Assembly: GCF_025698545.1 (NCBI RefSeq)
Contig: NC_068569.1
Location: 19,220,001-19,284,000, forward strand
Direction of reading: 5' to 3'
From: Gossypium raimondii
Taxonomy: Eukaryota; Streptophyta; Magnoliopsida; Malvales; Malvaceae
DNA length: 64,000 nt
In this document: positions 48,153 to 60,095 of the stretch, one piece after another
Position numbering within the stretch: the first letter of the stretch is position 1
How the letters are laid out: every line of letters starts with the position of its first letter
Program-made: the position numbers and the translations under genes
The notes under the pieces: generated by a model
What the model was told of the DNA's origin: nothing
Databases searched by the model: none
What the model saw: the letters and a program-made list of their open reading frames with translations, nothing else

Positions 48153-49159
48153 ATGAAATCTATTATTGTTAGTTTTATTTTAATGTTCTGCATTACGGTG
48201 ACAAAGGCTGAAATGTCACCTTCCTTATCTCCATCAGTGAGTTGTTCCACTATCATTTACGATATGATAGATTGTGTCTTGTTCTTAAGTGGTGACAGCA
48301 CCGAAGATGAACCAACAGCTGCATGTTGTTCTGGCTTTAAAATTGTGTTAGAAACAAATGTGAAATGCTTTTGCGAAGCTCTTAAAAGCAGTGCCGAATT
48401 GGGTGCCGACGTTAATCTTACCAAAGCTGTTATGTTGCCTTCAGCTTGTGAAGTTTCGGCATCTCCTATGAACAAATGTAACTTAGGTAAGTATTAATTT
48501 TTTTTTTTTTTTTTTTGGTTTTTTACTTGTTTCTATTACTTATTTGATCAACAACATAATATGCAGTTTCTTCTCCACCTAGTGTAGCTCTTGGTACGTG
48601 CTCTTTCTTCTGCCCTATCATATATACAATTGTTTTCCAGTTTCATGGTTTGAAAATTGCTTTGGTAGATTATTTATTTATCAGTCTAAGATTCAAAACA
48701 CAAAAAAGGAAAAAATTCCTTGCAAACTTATTTTTATCAAATACTTATATCAGTTATTGATCAAACATTTATAATGAAAATTAAGTTTAATTTCTACTAT
48801 GGTATATCAAAATGCAGTGATAGAGTCTTAAGTCTTCATTTTAACTTAATTTTTTCTGCAACATTACAGTAGCAAACCCTTCCCCTAGTGAATCGCCAGT
48901 AGCTAATTCAGTTGAGCGATCGATTGCTCCAGTATCATCAGGAACACCAACACCGTCAGCTCTTGCAACTCCCACCGAGGAAGTTACACCAACACCATCA
49001 TCCCCCGACAAGAAAATTACACCAACAGCCTCAACTCCCGCCGATGAAGCTGCTAAACAAGCTCCTTTACCAAACCTATCCGGAAGTTACTCAGTATCAT
49101 CTTATTTCTTTGCTTTCTTTAGCGTGTTAGTGATTTCATTTTATTATATTTTAATATAA
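48153..49159 (+). CDS. GPI-anchored non-specific lipid-transfer-like protein (LTPG type)
   Basis: Three exons, 48153-48486, 48567-48593 and 48870-49159, join to 216 residues with GT-AG introns. Both junctions split a Gly or Val codon after its first base. Residues 1-19 form a signal peptide. The eight-cysteine motif is complete: Cys31, Cys41, Cys58-Cys59, Cys72-x-Cys74, Cys99, Cys109. A sequon (NLT, Asn88) lies inside it. Residues 120-195 are rich in Pro, Thr and Ser, the arabinogalactan-like linker of this class. The C-terminus is hydrophobic (SYFFAFFSVLVISFYYILI) with a preceding LSGS, consistent with GPI anchoring. Such proteins sit on the outer plasma membrane and help export cuticular or suberin lipids. 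The specific role here is inferred. The 27-nt middle exon is unusually short, although short middle exons occur in this family. Confidence 0.88.
48491..48521 (+). repeat. Poly(T) tract near the 5' end of intron 1
   Basis: A long T run lies just after the first splice donor of the LTP-like gene. It is low-complexity and probably length-variable. Confidence 0.8.
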
Positions 49160-50069
49160 TTTTATCTCTTTTTTTTCTTTTAATCAATCCTAGTAGTAGT
49201 AGTATGGTATTAATACTCTCTTTTTTTTTTGATAAAAACCCTTTATTTTTATATTAATTTTAAACTTTTATTTTAATAATAGTTTCTGTAAATTTTATGT
49301 TATAATATTAGTTTGCATTTCTATTTCTATTTTTATAATTTCTTTTTAAAATTATAGACATTTATAATATTAATTTTAGAAAATATTACCTTAAAATTCA
49401 AACTTCATTAACTCAAATATGATCTTAAACTTCGTTAACTAATAAAAATCATGCCAAATTAGAACAATTATTTTGATGAGGCAATATGTCAAAAACCTAA
49501 AGCTTTCCTTGCAAAGAAAATGAAAAATTGCTATTCTACAATTAATATTAATAATTAATTTCCTACTTTTTTAAACAAACAAGCCAAAACATGGTGGTTT
49601 TCTTTCCTCTCGACTTTATAGAAGGAAAGAACTTCATAAAAAAAAAATGTCCAGTGACTACCAGCTGACCTTTCTAACAAAATAGTTGATAAAACAAATG
49701 TCAAAGCAGCGAGTAGGACTGACCATAGAATGATTTGAATGGGTTTTTTTTGATAAAATACACTTTATCTTGTCAGGAGAAAGCATGCAATAATTATCAG
49801 AATAATTGTATTTCAAGATCACCCTTCTAATACACAACCAGTCAACTATGAAGCTAAAGATTAGGGACCAATACTGTATCTAAAACCAATCTAATCTTGG
49901 ACATAAGCCTAAAAACAGGTTATTATATTCATATAAAACTAAATTAATTGCGCACTTTTATAAATTTTTATAAGATTCAATAAACATGCATTTAACATTC
50001 TATGAAATACAGTAATTTCACAAAAAAAAAAAAAAAAAAGTGATTTTACATCAGCTACTTCACAACCAA
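49160..50069. other. Intergenic sequence between convergent genes
   Basis: This segment holds the 3' flanks of the LTP-like gene (plus strand) and MnmE (minus strand). It is AT-rich with an A run at 50022-50039. No gene or element is recognised. Confidence 0.6.
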
Positions 50070-53000
50070 CTATTTACCAATACAGAACTTACCAAAAATG
50101 TTAGATAAAATCTCCTCAGAAATGTCATCTCCACTTATCTGGCCAAGAGCCAATGCAGCCTCTTTTAAATCAATTGTCCAAAAATCGAGAGGCAGTTCCT
50201 CCTCTATCGTCGACTTCAATCTTACAAGAGCCTCCTTGGCTCGCATTAGCTGTTCGCATTGTCTCTGAGAAACACCCCATGAAAAATATTCCACAAGCAG
50301 CAGTCAGAATCAACATCAGACTGTCATGTTATAGCTTTATCTGAGAAATGAATATGGAACTACAATTGTCTAAAGCTAAGAGAAAAATGGCAGTTTTAAG
50401 AATGCTAACCTGATTAACGGTCCATCTACGGCCCCCAGCGGGAATCTTGTTTAGGCCAACAATCTCTAAGATTGATTTCTCCAAGTCATGTATCCCTTGA
50501 CCAGTGATGGCACACGTAAAGACATGCTTACTGAACAACTTGGCTTCTCCATCGACCCAATCAGAGCAAGCAGATGAAGCACAGTCTATTTTATTGATTA
50601 CTAGAATCATCGGAATGGATGCTGATCCCTGAAACTCAAAACAACACCCAATCTCACTATATATTCGAAGAAACTTAAGTCAATGGAAAAGATACTTAAA
50701 AATGGAAAAAGCATTGAGATCAGTAGAAGTTAACCTTGATGCTAATCGCTTACCATATTGGATCGAATCCTCTCAAGAAGTTTCGTATCTTCCAGAGTCC
50801 ATCCATCAATTGCACTCACCGTCATGATGATGACATCAGCACCCATAGCAACAGCTTCAGATCTTTCCACACCTAGAACAAAGTCATACAGATCTAAATA
50901 ATGATTGACATATTAAAAAAAGAAACATCAATCATAAAAATTAAATACCTCTCGCGAATAAAACTGTTCAAATCATACTAAAATCAATTTCTCTGAAGAT
51001 GCAAAGACTAACATTTGCTACTTTCTATATAGAGTGTAAAATTAATACACTCGATGAAAGGAAAAGACTGAGGTCCTAAACATTTTATAGAAATCAAACT
51101 AAATTGTACCTTTTGGCAATAAAAAGAAAAACTAAAATCTTGCATGGCCTTATTTGGAGATCTCATGATGAGAAATGACAAACTACAGAGTATAGCCCAG
51201 TCTTCTGACTACCAAAAAATATAATCCATACCATTTCCGATTTTCATTTTGTGTGTGAAAGTTGACTGGCAGCTGGATTAAAGATATATTTACAGGAATC
51301 AACTTTCTTATTAGAAAAGCATTATCTAGTAGAATAATCAACTTGGAACTCCTACTTGATGCTTGTAAATTACATGAGCTATTTTTGGAGGGAAGGAGAA
51401 AATTCTTACCAATCTTCTCCACGATATCATCAGTTTCCCTGATGCCTGCAGTATCAAGAAGTGTAACAGCGACACCAGCAATGCTAACACTGGCTTCCAC
51501 CACATCCCTAGTGGTTCCTGCAATCTCTGTAACTATTGCTCTCTCACTCTGCACGCTAAAAGCAAGACATGGAGTTGAACTAAATGCCATACAGTTTCTA
51601 TGTAAGAGAACCAGTGAACAAATGAAAGGACTAATAGTTCATGGGTCAAACAAATTGTTTATATGATGTGACACAGACATCAAAACCAAGTAATGGCAAT
51701 TCAAATAATTTATGCAATAGGAAGAAAGGAGGGATAACCACGTACTTTGCTCCATCCATTAAGGAGGCTTGACTTCCCAACATTCGGACGGCCAACAATT
51801 GCTATCTGCAAGATTTTGTAAATGGAAGCAACTGTATTATTAAAAACTAACCCTAAATATAAGATGCACATACCGTCTCCAAACATTTAAAGACCAAAAG
51901 CTCAATTTATCTTATTATCAAAGCAAAATAGCGATAAGTAGATATAGACAACCCAACTGAATGATCAAAAGTTGGATGGTGCTCAGTTAGATGATATGTT
52001 TGGGGAGTAAAAATGTGAATTCTAAATAAGAAAAAGCCTCCTGCACTTTAACTCACTAACATAAAATTTCCACTTGATACACATTCAAAGATCTCAGATA
52101 CACGGGGATTGTACCTGCAATCCTGATTGCAGAAGTTTGTCATAATTGGCAGTTTCCAGTGCGTGCTCTACATCCTGAGACATGGCATGCATTCTATCCA
52201 TAATTACGTTGACATCGAGTGGAGGCATCTCATCCTCAAAATCTAAACGAGCCTCTATCTCAGTAAGCAATTCAATGCATTGTTCTCGCAATGATCTGAC
52301 TAAAGTAGAGAAGCCCCCCTGTCAGACAGTCAAGCTCATCAATGTTGTTAATCACACTGCAAACCAACTCTAACTAGAAGATTTAAGAAAAATGGCTAAA
52401 ACAGAAATTCTAAAGGTGAGTTCATGCCTGCATTCCTGCCAAAGCTGCATCAGCGGCAGCAACAGACTTAGCTGAAATTAATTTTCCAACATTTTCAGCT
52501 TGGGAAAGATCTAATCGACCATTTAAGAATGCACGGAGGGTAAACTCGCCTAAAAACAAGAAAAGGAAATAAAAGATTAGGACAGTTTGGACAAAACGAT
52601 GTATGTAAACAAAGCTTGCAACCCCTCCCCAATGCCTCATTAAGAGAGGTCTAAGAAGATATCTACTAGAATCTTGTTTTCAAGGACATTGATCTTTAAT
52701 CAAACTAGAATCAAAAGTGCCAATAAATTTAATTTTGCATAAGTTAAACCCAACCTGGTTCAGCAAGCCTTGCTCCAGCTTCTAAACAAGCCTTCAACAC
52801 ACGACGCAGACACACTTCACTCCCATGGCACTGGAGCTCAACCACATCTTCACGAGTATATGATTTTGGAGCCAGCATTGGCACAGCTAAAACCTTTAAA
52901 AAAAAATTGCAACTTTAACCTCCAACAATTCCAATAGTAAAAACACGAACAACCCAGCAAGAAAAAGTTTAACAAATGCAATTTTTTTTCCTGGACAAAA

Positions 53001-53578
53001 GCATACCTCATCAACTACATTCCCCTGAGAATCCAAAACAACGCCATATTCAACAATATGACTTTTAGGTTTCCAAGAACCCGAACCTGAATCAAACCTC
53101 TTCTTCTTCTTAGCCGGGGAAAAAACACGGCCAGCGATATCGACAGCGTTGGGACCAGACAAACGAACAATGCCAACGGCAGCAGGAGGGCCTCCTAGAG
53201 AAGTGACGATGGCTGCAATGGTGCTGGTCAAGCTCTGGGCCTCAATTGAACCACCATTGTTCACTGAACCCAAACCCACCAAGCGCTCATCTCTGTTGGA
53301 AACGAAACTAGTCTCTGCAAAGGTCAAAAGGTGAAATGGGTAGTTAAATATAAAAGTGAACATGAAAAAAAATGAATTTTGGGGCAGGGGGACGGAGAAG
53401 ATGAATAACCTTGGCGAGTGGAGGCAAGGGGTTTAAGTGGTTGGGGTTTAGGGGGGAGAGGGAAAAGAGAAGAGAGCTTTTTGGGGAACAAAAGCGAGGA
53501 AAAGATCAGTTGTGGAGGCGGTTTCGTTGGCCTGTAAAAACGAGTGATAATAGTACGGAAAGATGGGAGTAAAGCCAT
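50070..53578 (-). CDS. tRNA modification GTPase MnmE (TrmE), organelle-targeted
   Basis: MnmE works with MnmG to place a carboxymethylaminomethyl-type group on uridine 34 of some tRNAs. The plant nuclear copy acts in mitochondria and/or plastids. Ten exons (53410-53578, 53007-53314, 52755-52893, 52428-52549, 52115-52318, 51746-51805, 51410-51548, 50754-50872, 50410-50628, 50070-50264) join to 557 residues. Residues 1-56 look like a transit peptide (Ser, Pro, Lys, Arg, Leu). The N-terminal folate-binding domain starts near [11 protein letters not shown] and includes ELQCHGSEV. The GTPase domain shows GRPNVGKS 319-326, GTTRD 345-349, DTAG 366-369 and NKID 432-435. The C-terminus is FCIGK, with the conserved Cys554. 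Intron 4 has a GC donor, all others GT. No stop interrupts the joined frame. The start at 53578 precedes the transit-like sequence; an in-frame Met 11 codons upstream is also possible. Confidence 0.95.
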
Positions 53579-54479
53579 TGTTGCCGTGTGTGAGTTTTCA
53601 CTGATTATCATATCAATGAAGCAGAAGCTGAGAGGATGAAGAAGCAGTTCTGCTCTTTCCTTCTGATGAACTATGGAGTCTGGAAATGTCCATGGCCCAT
53701 GCTTTGGTGGGCTCAACTGAGCTTTATTTCCATTTTTATATCAAATGGGCTTTATTCATGTCCCAATCCTGAAGGGTTCATCCATTTTTTTCAAAGTTCT
53801 TTGGAGTTAGAATTTTCTTTAAAAATAAGTAGTGTTATAATGAACTAATATTTAATTAAAATCATAAAAAATATTATTTTGTTTTTATAGTTTTATAAGG
53901 GTTAATATTTGGTAGTCTGACAGTCTAATTTTTATTCCATACTAAAATTTAAAAACTCGTCATGTGTTCTTTTTTAATATTTTACTATATCCTTATAAGA
54001 TACTGTTAACCCCTAACTCTGGTATGGATCTAAAAACTTTATTAACAATGTACCAAATATTTTTCCTTTTATAATAACTTCCAGTAAATTAAATTATCTA
54101 CTTCATCATCTATCTATAGTTATATAAAGAATTTTACTAATTAAAAATTACCTAAGTGCATATTTTCGTATTTTATTATTTTTATATGAAATGTTTAAAT
54201 AAATAACTATAAATGGAAGGTCTAAAATGTTTAACTTTAAGCTTCACCATTTTACCTATAATTTAATTATTAATTTTTTGTAAGTATAATTTTACCATCG
54301 GTTGGGTGTAACATTTTTTTAAATTAAAAATAATCATTATGATAATTGGATTGAATGAATAAATTAACAATTAACTTAACAAAATTAAACTTTAAATTAA
54401 TTACTAACCAAAATAAATTTGAAAAAGAACTCCACATTTATATAAAGTGAGCAACACTAACTTAGTTCAGGCCGGTTGT
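53579..54479. other. Promoter side of MnmE and AT-rich spacer
   Basis: The first 150 bp upstream of MnmE are mixed sequence, the likely 5' leader and promoter on the minus strand. The remainder to the LINE is AT-rich without features. Confidence 0.55.
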
Positions 54480-54825
54480 TATTCAAGGAAATTTTCTAAA
54501 CTTCTTAAGTAGGTAGTAATTCAAAACCGGTGGAGACAATGATGATGATATTGAATTGAGGGATAAGATCTTATTCCCAAAGTGACTGATGGTATTCCCT
54601 CGACCAAATTCTTTGGAAGGGACCATTAGTCTAGAACAAATTATTATTGTTAAACTTTTGGGTAAAAAGATTAGACGTAATACGCTTTGAAATAAGATTC
54701 ATGCTCTTTAGAAATCTTCAAAAGTCTTTCGCATATACATCTTAAGAATGATGAAATTAATTACGATCTAAAGTTTTATCAAAACATCCTTGGACTATTT
54801 TTAGACACAACGTTACCGTCCAACC

Positions 54826-55361
54826 ATGGTCAGTCTTTTTCCACTACTCATGAGTTTCAATTCAATGTGGGAGTGTAGCTTCGTCTCTTACTTCTTCGAG
54901 GACAAATGTCTCCAGACTCATAATGGCACCCGTGGGAAATTTGCTAGAAAAAAAAAATTTAAGGGTCGAACTCAACAGACCGAGTATGAAGGACTTCCTA
55001 ATATTTTTGCTTTTCTTGTGTTCATTTTGGCCATCTTAAGAATTTTCGTCCTTCATCGACTTCCACTGTTAACGAGGACGGGGTAGATGTTAGTCACCTA
55101 ACACCTAAAGATGATCTGAGCAAGCAGGCAGAGGTTGAAAATTCCGGTATGTGAATGGTCTTTGAGAGAAGAAAAAGAAGGCAAGGTAATAAAAATCTCG
55201 AAAATTCCGCTAATATCCCGAGGAATAAAGAGAATAAAAATAGGTTTGGGTTTTCTCTAATCTACAGGAAGATGCGACGAATGGAATTGAAGGAAAAATA
55301 TAACAGTGATGTAGGAAAGGCCCACAAAAGAAGAAGAGCCCAATTGTTAAGGGCGATTTAA
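54826..55361 (+). pseudogene. LINE ORF1-like remnant with zinc knuckle
   Basis: The segment reads GKFARKKKF and QTEYEGLPNI. In a shifted frame it continues CFSCGHFGHL, a CCHC-type zinc knuckle. This fits the DUF4283/zinc-knuckle proteins of plant LINEs (consensus YEGLP.IC..CG..GH). A basic RRKRRQGNK region follows. Several frame changes are needed to follow it. Confidence 0.7.
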
Positions 55362-55637
55362 AGTGACTGAAGCCCAAGAAGATCCAAAGAATAAGTTTTT
55401 CCCAAGATAATAATCAGAGTTCCAATCAAATTTTGTCCAAAGTTGTGTCAATCGACACTTTCTTAAATTTGGAGAATCATTCAGTGGTGTGGTAGACAAG
55501 AATAAAGATCCTAATCAAGCGGTTTCTATAAATAGTTACATGTGTTTTCTTCAGTTAAATGGAAGTAGATGAAGCGAGGGGTTAAGGGCTCATCCATGAA
55601 ATTTCGGTTGGTGTAAACTGGGAATTTATCACCTAAA

Positions 55638-58600
55638 ATGGCAATGTTGCAATTGGTTGAAAAGATTGATAAGAAAATTCATGCTATTCAGTTAGACTGG
55701 AATGATGGTGATAGCCAACCTTCGTGCATGCATAGATCGAAAAGAAGAGTACTGTGGGAGTTGCTCAGTCGTATTGGAGATGAGATGGTTGAGCATTGGT
55801 TGACTGTTGGTGATTTCAATTCCAATCTTCAATTTGATGAGAAAAAGGGGTGCTTTTAGTACAAGTAATGGTTTGTTTTGTGATTTTATTTTTAATAATG
55901 GTTGAGAGATCTGGGAGCTGTTGGACCTAAATTTACTTGGAGTAGTGGGAGGAGCATTCATGAGAGACTTGATAAAGCTTTATGCAATGATAAATGGAAT
56001 GAAGTGTTTCCAGATACCACAGTTTTTAACCTTCAATAATTGAAATTCGACCATCGCCTTCTTTTTACTCAAATTAGTCGTGATGTTAGCAATAAACCCC
56101 AACGTCCTTTCTGTTTCTTTGCTGGCTGGGTGAAGCATCAAAATTTTAAGGAGTTTATCAAGAATCAATGGCATTGTGATAAGAATATGAGTGTTACTTT
56201 ATTGACTTTAACAAAATCTATTAAACCTTGGAATAGGGATGTGTTTGTAAGTCTTTCAACTCATAAAAAGGAGAATATTGAGGAGATTACGGGGTATACA
56301 TGAAGCATTGAACACTCATACGAGTAAAAATCTTTCCAAGCTTGAAATTGATCTCGAGGAGTTACATTGGAGATAGAAGTTTAGATGCAAGTGGGTTAGT
56401 CAAGGGGATAGCAATATGAAGTAATTCCATAACCAGGCCATGGCTAGAAGTTGAGAGACGGTTAATAGTCTTTTGATGTAAAGATTATCAAGAATGAGAT
56501 GATTTCTTTCTTTAAAAATCTTTTCACTGTAGAGGGTACGGTACATGGTTACTTTCCGATTCATGATGCTTTTCCTAGGATCTCCGTTGATGAATCCAAA
56601 ATGCTTGGCAATCTAGTTTCGGATGAAAAGATTAAGAAGGCATTGTTTGAGATGAGCCTGCTTAAAGCTTTTGGTATTGACGGGTTTCATGCTTTGTTTT
56701 TTTAGCCATGGGATGTTGTAAGTGATTTGATTTGCAAGATGATTCATGAAGTTTTCTCGGATAAGCCAATTGACCAAAAATGGATCGTACATGGTTGGTT
56801 CTCATTTCCAAGATCAATAACTCGGGAGGTATGTCCCATTTTCGGCCCATTAATCTCTGCTTTGTACTTATAAAGTGATACCGTTATGCCTAAGTTGGTA
56901 AGACTGAATCAAGTCAGTTTTGTCTCCGGTAGGAATATAACAAATAGTATTATTATAGCCGAAAAAGTTTTACATTCCATGAGTTTATTGAAGTCTTAAA
57001 CAAATTCCTCTCAATCATGCATATGAGTGCTATTATGAATTATATTTCCATAGTGTCTTTGCAAGTTCTTTGGAATGGAAAGACGATGGATGAGTTTCTA
57101 CCGTCGAGAGGGGTGAGGCAAAGTGACCCTTTAACACCGTACCTATCGTCCTTGGTATAGAATGGTTAATCCATAGTATTAATAAGTTAGTTGAGGATGG
57201 GCTATGGAAGCCGATTAAATTGGCTAGAGAGGGTCCAAATATTTCCCTTTTGTTCTTTGAAGATGGCCTTTTTTTATTCTCCAAGGTAGAGTCATCACAG
57301 GATGATGCCATCAAAGGAATCGTTGATCAATTTAGCTATTTCTTTGGGCATCGCATCAACCCCCTTAAGGCTTAGATTTTCTTCTCGAGTAATACTGATG
57401 ACTCCTTGCTAATCACATTAACTCAAGACTCGGTTTCAAAAACCTAATAATCTTAGGAAATATCTCGTTGTTTCGTTGTTTCATAAATAGATTACCAAAG
57501 AAACCTTCCAATTTGTTGTTGATAAAGTCCAAGCTCATTTAAATGGGTGAGATGCCAAACTTTTTTCTAGAGCTGGTCGCGTTACGCTTGTTAAGTTGGT
57601 TCTTCTTGCAATCCGAATTATTTCATGCAAAGACACTTATTCCAGCTTAATCCATTCTGAAATAGAAAAGATGGTAAGAAGATTTATTTAGGAGGTCGAC
57701 GGGGATTATCAAGATGATGGCACTGGTTAACTGGGATAATCGTTGTAAACAGTTGAGAAATGGCGCCCTTGGCATGCGGAAGTTGAAAGAGCATAATATG
57801 TCATTCATCATGAAACCGGGTTTTCATACCTTGACTAACAGTTATGAATTCTGGGCTTGGATTCTTAAGAATAAATATAAGTTGGTGATGAAGTACCGGA
57901 CGATAATAGTAAGCCAAAAGCTTCTTGTTTCTGGAGATCTCATTTCAAGGTATGAGGTGTCCTGAAGAATGGTATCTCATGGTCCATTGGCAAGGGGAAC
58001 CGAATTAAATTTTGTTATGATGTCTGGTGTCTGACTTGGGAACCTTAAAAGCAACGTCATTTATGTCGTGGTCATGGTGAGGATAATACTTTAGTGAGGG
58101 AGATGATTAATGATAGTGGGCATTGGAATTGGCAAAAATTTGTAGGCTGATTTAGTAGTCAAGTTCTTCTAGAGATTGCAAGGACTAGACCTCCACAAGC
58201 TTATGATATGGATGACAGGTGCTCATGGCGATGAACCAACAATGGAAGGCTAAAGGTGGCGGATGGTTATAAGATTTTGAATCAACACCAATAGGGTAGT
58301 GCAGACTCTAAATGGGACCTAATGTGGAAGCATAGAAGAGTAAGACCTCCACGGTTGAATTGTGGTTGGCTTGTCATGGTAAACTGTTGACTAACTTGGA
58401 AATTAAGATGCAAACGAAGAATTGTCGATCATCCTTTTTGTAGTGTATTTGGGGAAGATGTTGGGGCAGTCACTCGTGCTGAGAGATTGCCATCTAGCAT
58501 CCAGCTGTTGGAATAAAGTTGTTCCTATTTCCTGCAGAGACGATTTCTTTAGGATGCCAATTCAAGGTTGGTCATTAAGTAATCTTTCAAACAGAAAACA

Positions 58601-59304
58601 AGTTGATCATGCTGGGCGGGACTGGGACATTCTTTTTGAAGTAGTTTGTTGGAAATTATGGTCTCAGAGGAATAATTTCATATTCCGTAATGATAATGGC
58701 TATAGTAACTCAGTTATATCTAAGAGTTCAGCCTTTGTTAGCTGAGGCTATGGAGAGTAACTTTGGGTGCGATACGGTTATGCTTCAGGATCCTGGATGG
58801 TTCAAACCTCAGGTCGGATGGATGAAGCTTAACAGAGATAGGGCGCTTAACCTTAGAACGAAAGAAATTGGAGTTGGAGGACTCATCAGAGATTGCAGGG
58901 GCGACTGGGTTGTCGGTTTCTGCAGATTCGTTGGATTGTGTTCCCTGTTACAAGCTGAGCTCTGGGCCATTTTGGAGGGGATTCAGATGGCTTGAGATTT
59001 AGGTTGACGCAGGGTGGTAGTGGAATCGAACTGTCATAATGCCTTGGATATTTTGATAGATGATAATGCTGATTTCTGTCATCTTAGTCTGATGAGGAGC
59101 ATTTTGGTTTTTAAAAATAGACCATGGGAGTTAGCTTTCAAGAAGGTGTCTCGTGAAGCTAATCAAGCTGCGGATTTTACGGCAGCCCTACATTCCAAAG
59201 ATCACACTTTGTGTAACAGGTTTGAGCAGCCTCCGCAAGGGACTCATGCTATCCTCAGGTCCAATGCTAGAGGTACTTCCCCTGAGAGAAGAAATCATGC
59301 GTAG
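55638..59304 (+). pseudogene. LINE ORF2 remnant: endonuclease, reverse transcriptase, RNase H
   Basis: Endonuclease pieces include WLTVGDFNSNLQFDEK (GDFN motif) and RLDKALCNDKWNEVFP with KFDHRLL (the SDH-type motif is now FDH). The reverse transcriptase has MSLLKAFGIDGFHALFF (normally PGPDG) at 56653-56703. At 57256-57267 it shows FEDG where the active site should read F/Y-A-D-D, so the catalytic pair is destroyed. RNase H shows WMKLNRDRALN (normally NxDGA), GVGGLIRDCRGDWVVGF, AELWAILEGI and a C-terminal REANQAADF. Stops occur at many points. No active enzyme is expected. Confidence 0.85.
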
Positions 59305-59345
59305 TCTCTCCTAGAGCTTAGCTCTCCCTTTTCCAAAAAAAAATC

Positions 59346-60095
59346 AAAGATAAAGTGACAACAAATTAGTGAATCCTATGTTTGACTTTTGGATACCTAA
59401 AAAAAGCTCTCATGTAACAAACTGTTTTAAAAAAAAAACTATCAAGTAATAAAAAATTACCTTAAAAATTGGCAACCAATGAGTTGTATAATGTTATATT
59501 GTTATCCTTAAAATGCGTTATTCAAATTTAAATAAAAAAGGATGAAAATAATAATGATAATAATAAGAGTCGGCAAAAATCTTACGTCTCTAATCTTCAG
59601 TGACGACAATCGAACATATGTAGTGGGTAGGGTTGTTAATGAATATAGCTCTCCTTTTAAGTCTATATTCATTCAATTGCCTACCATTATTAACATATAT
59701 AAACTGGTTATCTACCTCGTAGAAACCAAACACTTGGGTTTTGATAAGTGATTCTATTGGTTAACAAACTATCGGGATTAAAAAAATAAAAGTGATTCTA
59801 TTGGTTAATAAACTATCGGGATTAAAAAAATAAAACTGGATTATATGGATTTTTTTTATTTTATTTTTTTGCAAATAGCAATATGTCCGAGCCAAACATA
59901 TTGCTTTTGGCCAAAAAATCAAACCAAACATATTGTACACTTGTTGCATTGGAGAATGATCTCAGACACACTCAGCTCCTCCCACTTAAACCACTTCTCA
60001 TAATCGAAACCTTCATTATTAATCATATGCACCTCCCTTCTTACTATATATATGTACATTAGAGTCATAGTTTAAGGATCATGTTTTTAAAATGT
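59346..60095. other. AT-rich spacer downstream of the LINE
   Basis: No gene is seen. A 44-bp direct duplication lies at 59747-59834. The segment nearest 60095 is the 3' flank of the sulfate transporter. Confidence 0.6.
59747..59834. repeat. 44-bp tandem duplication
   Basis: Two adjacent 44-bp copies (59747-59790 and 59791-59834) contain AGTGATTCTATTGGTTAA and ACTATCGGGATT. They differ at one visible position (C/T in GGTTAACA/GGTTAATA). Confidence 0.9.

Larger units (their letters stand above)
54480..59345 (+). mobile_element. LINE (L1-type non-LTR retrotransposon) with C-terminal RNase H, decayed
   Basis: Domains follow plant L1 order on the plus strand: ORF1-like nucleic-acid-binding part (about 54600-55200), endonuclease (55640-56300), reverse transcriptase (56500-57400) and a plant-type RNase H (58780-59300). 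The element ends at a short A-rich tail (CCAAAAAAAAATC, 59333-59345). I could not fix a target duplication, and the 5' boundary is approximate. Stops and frameshifts are frequent throughout. Confidence 0.85.
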
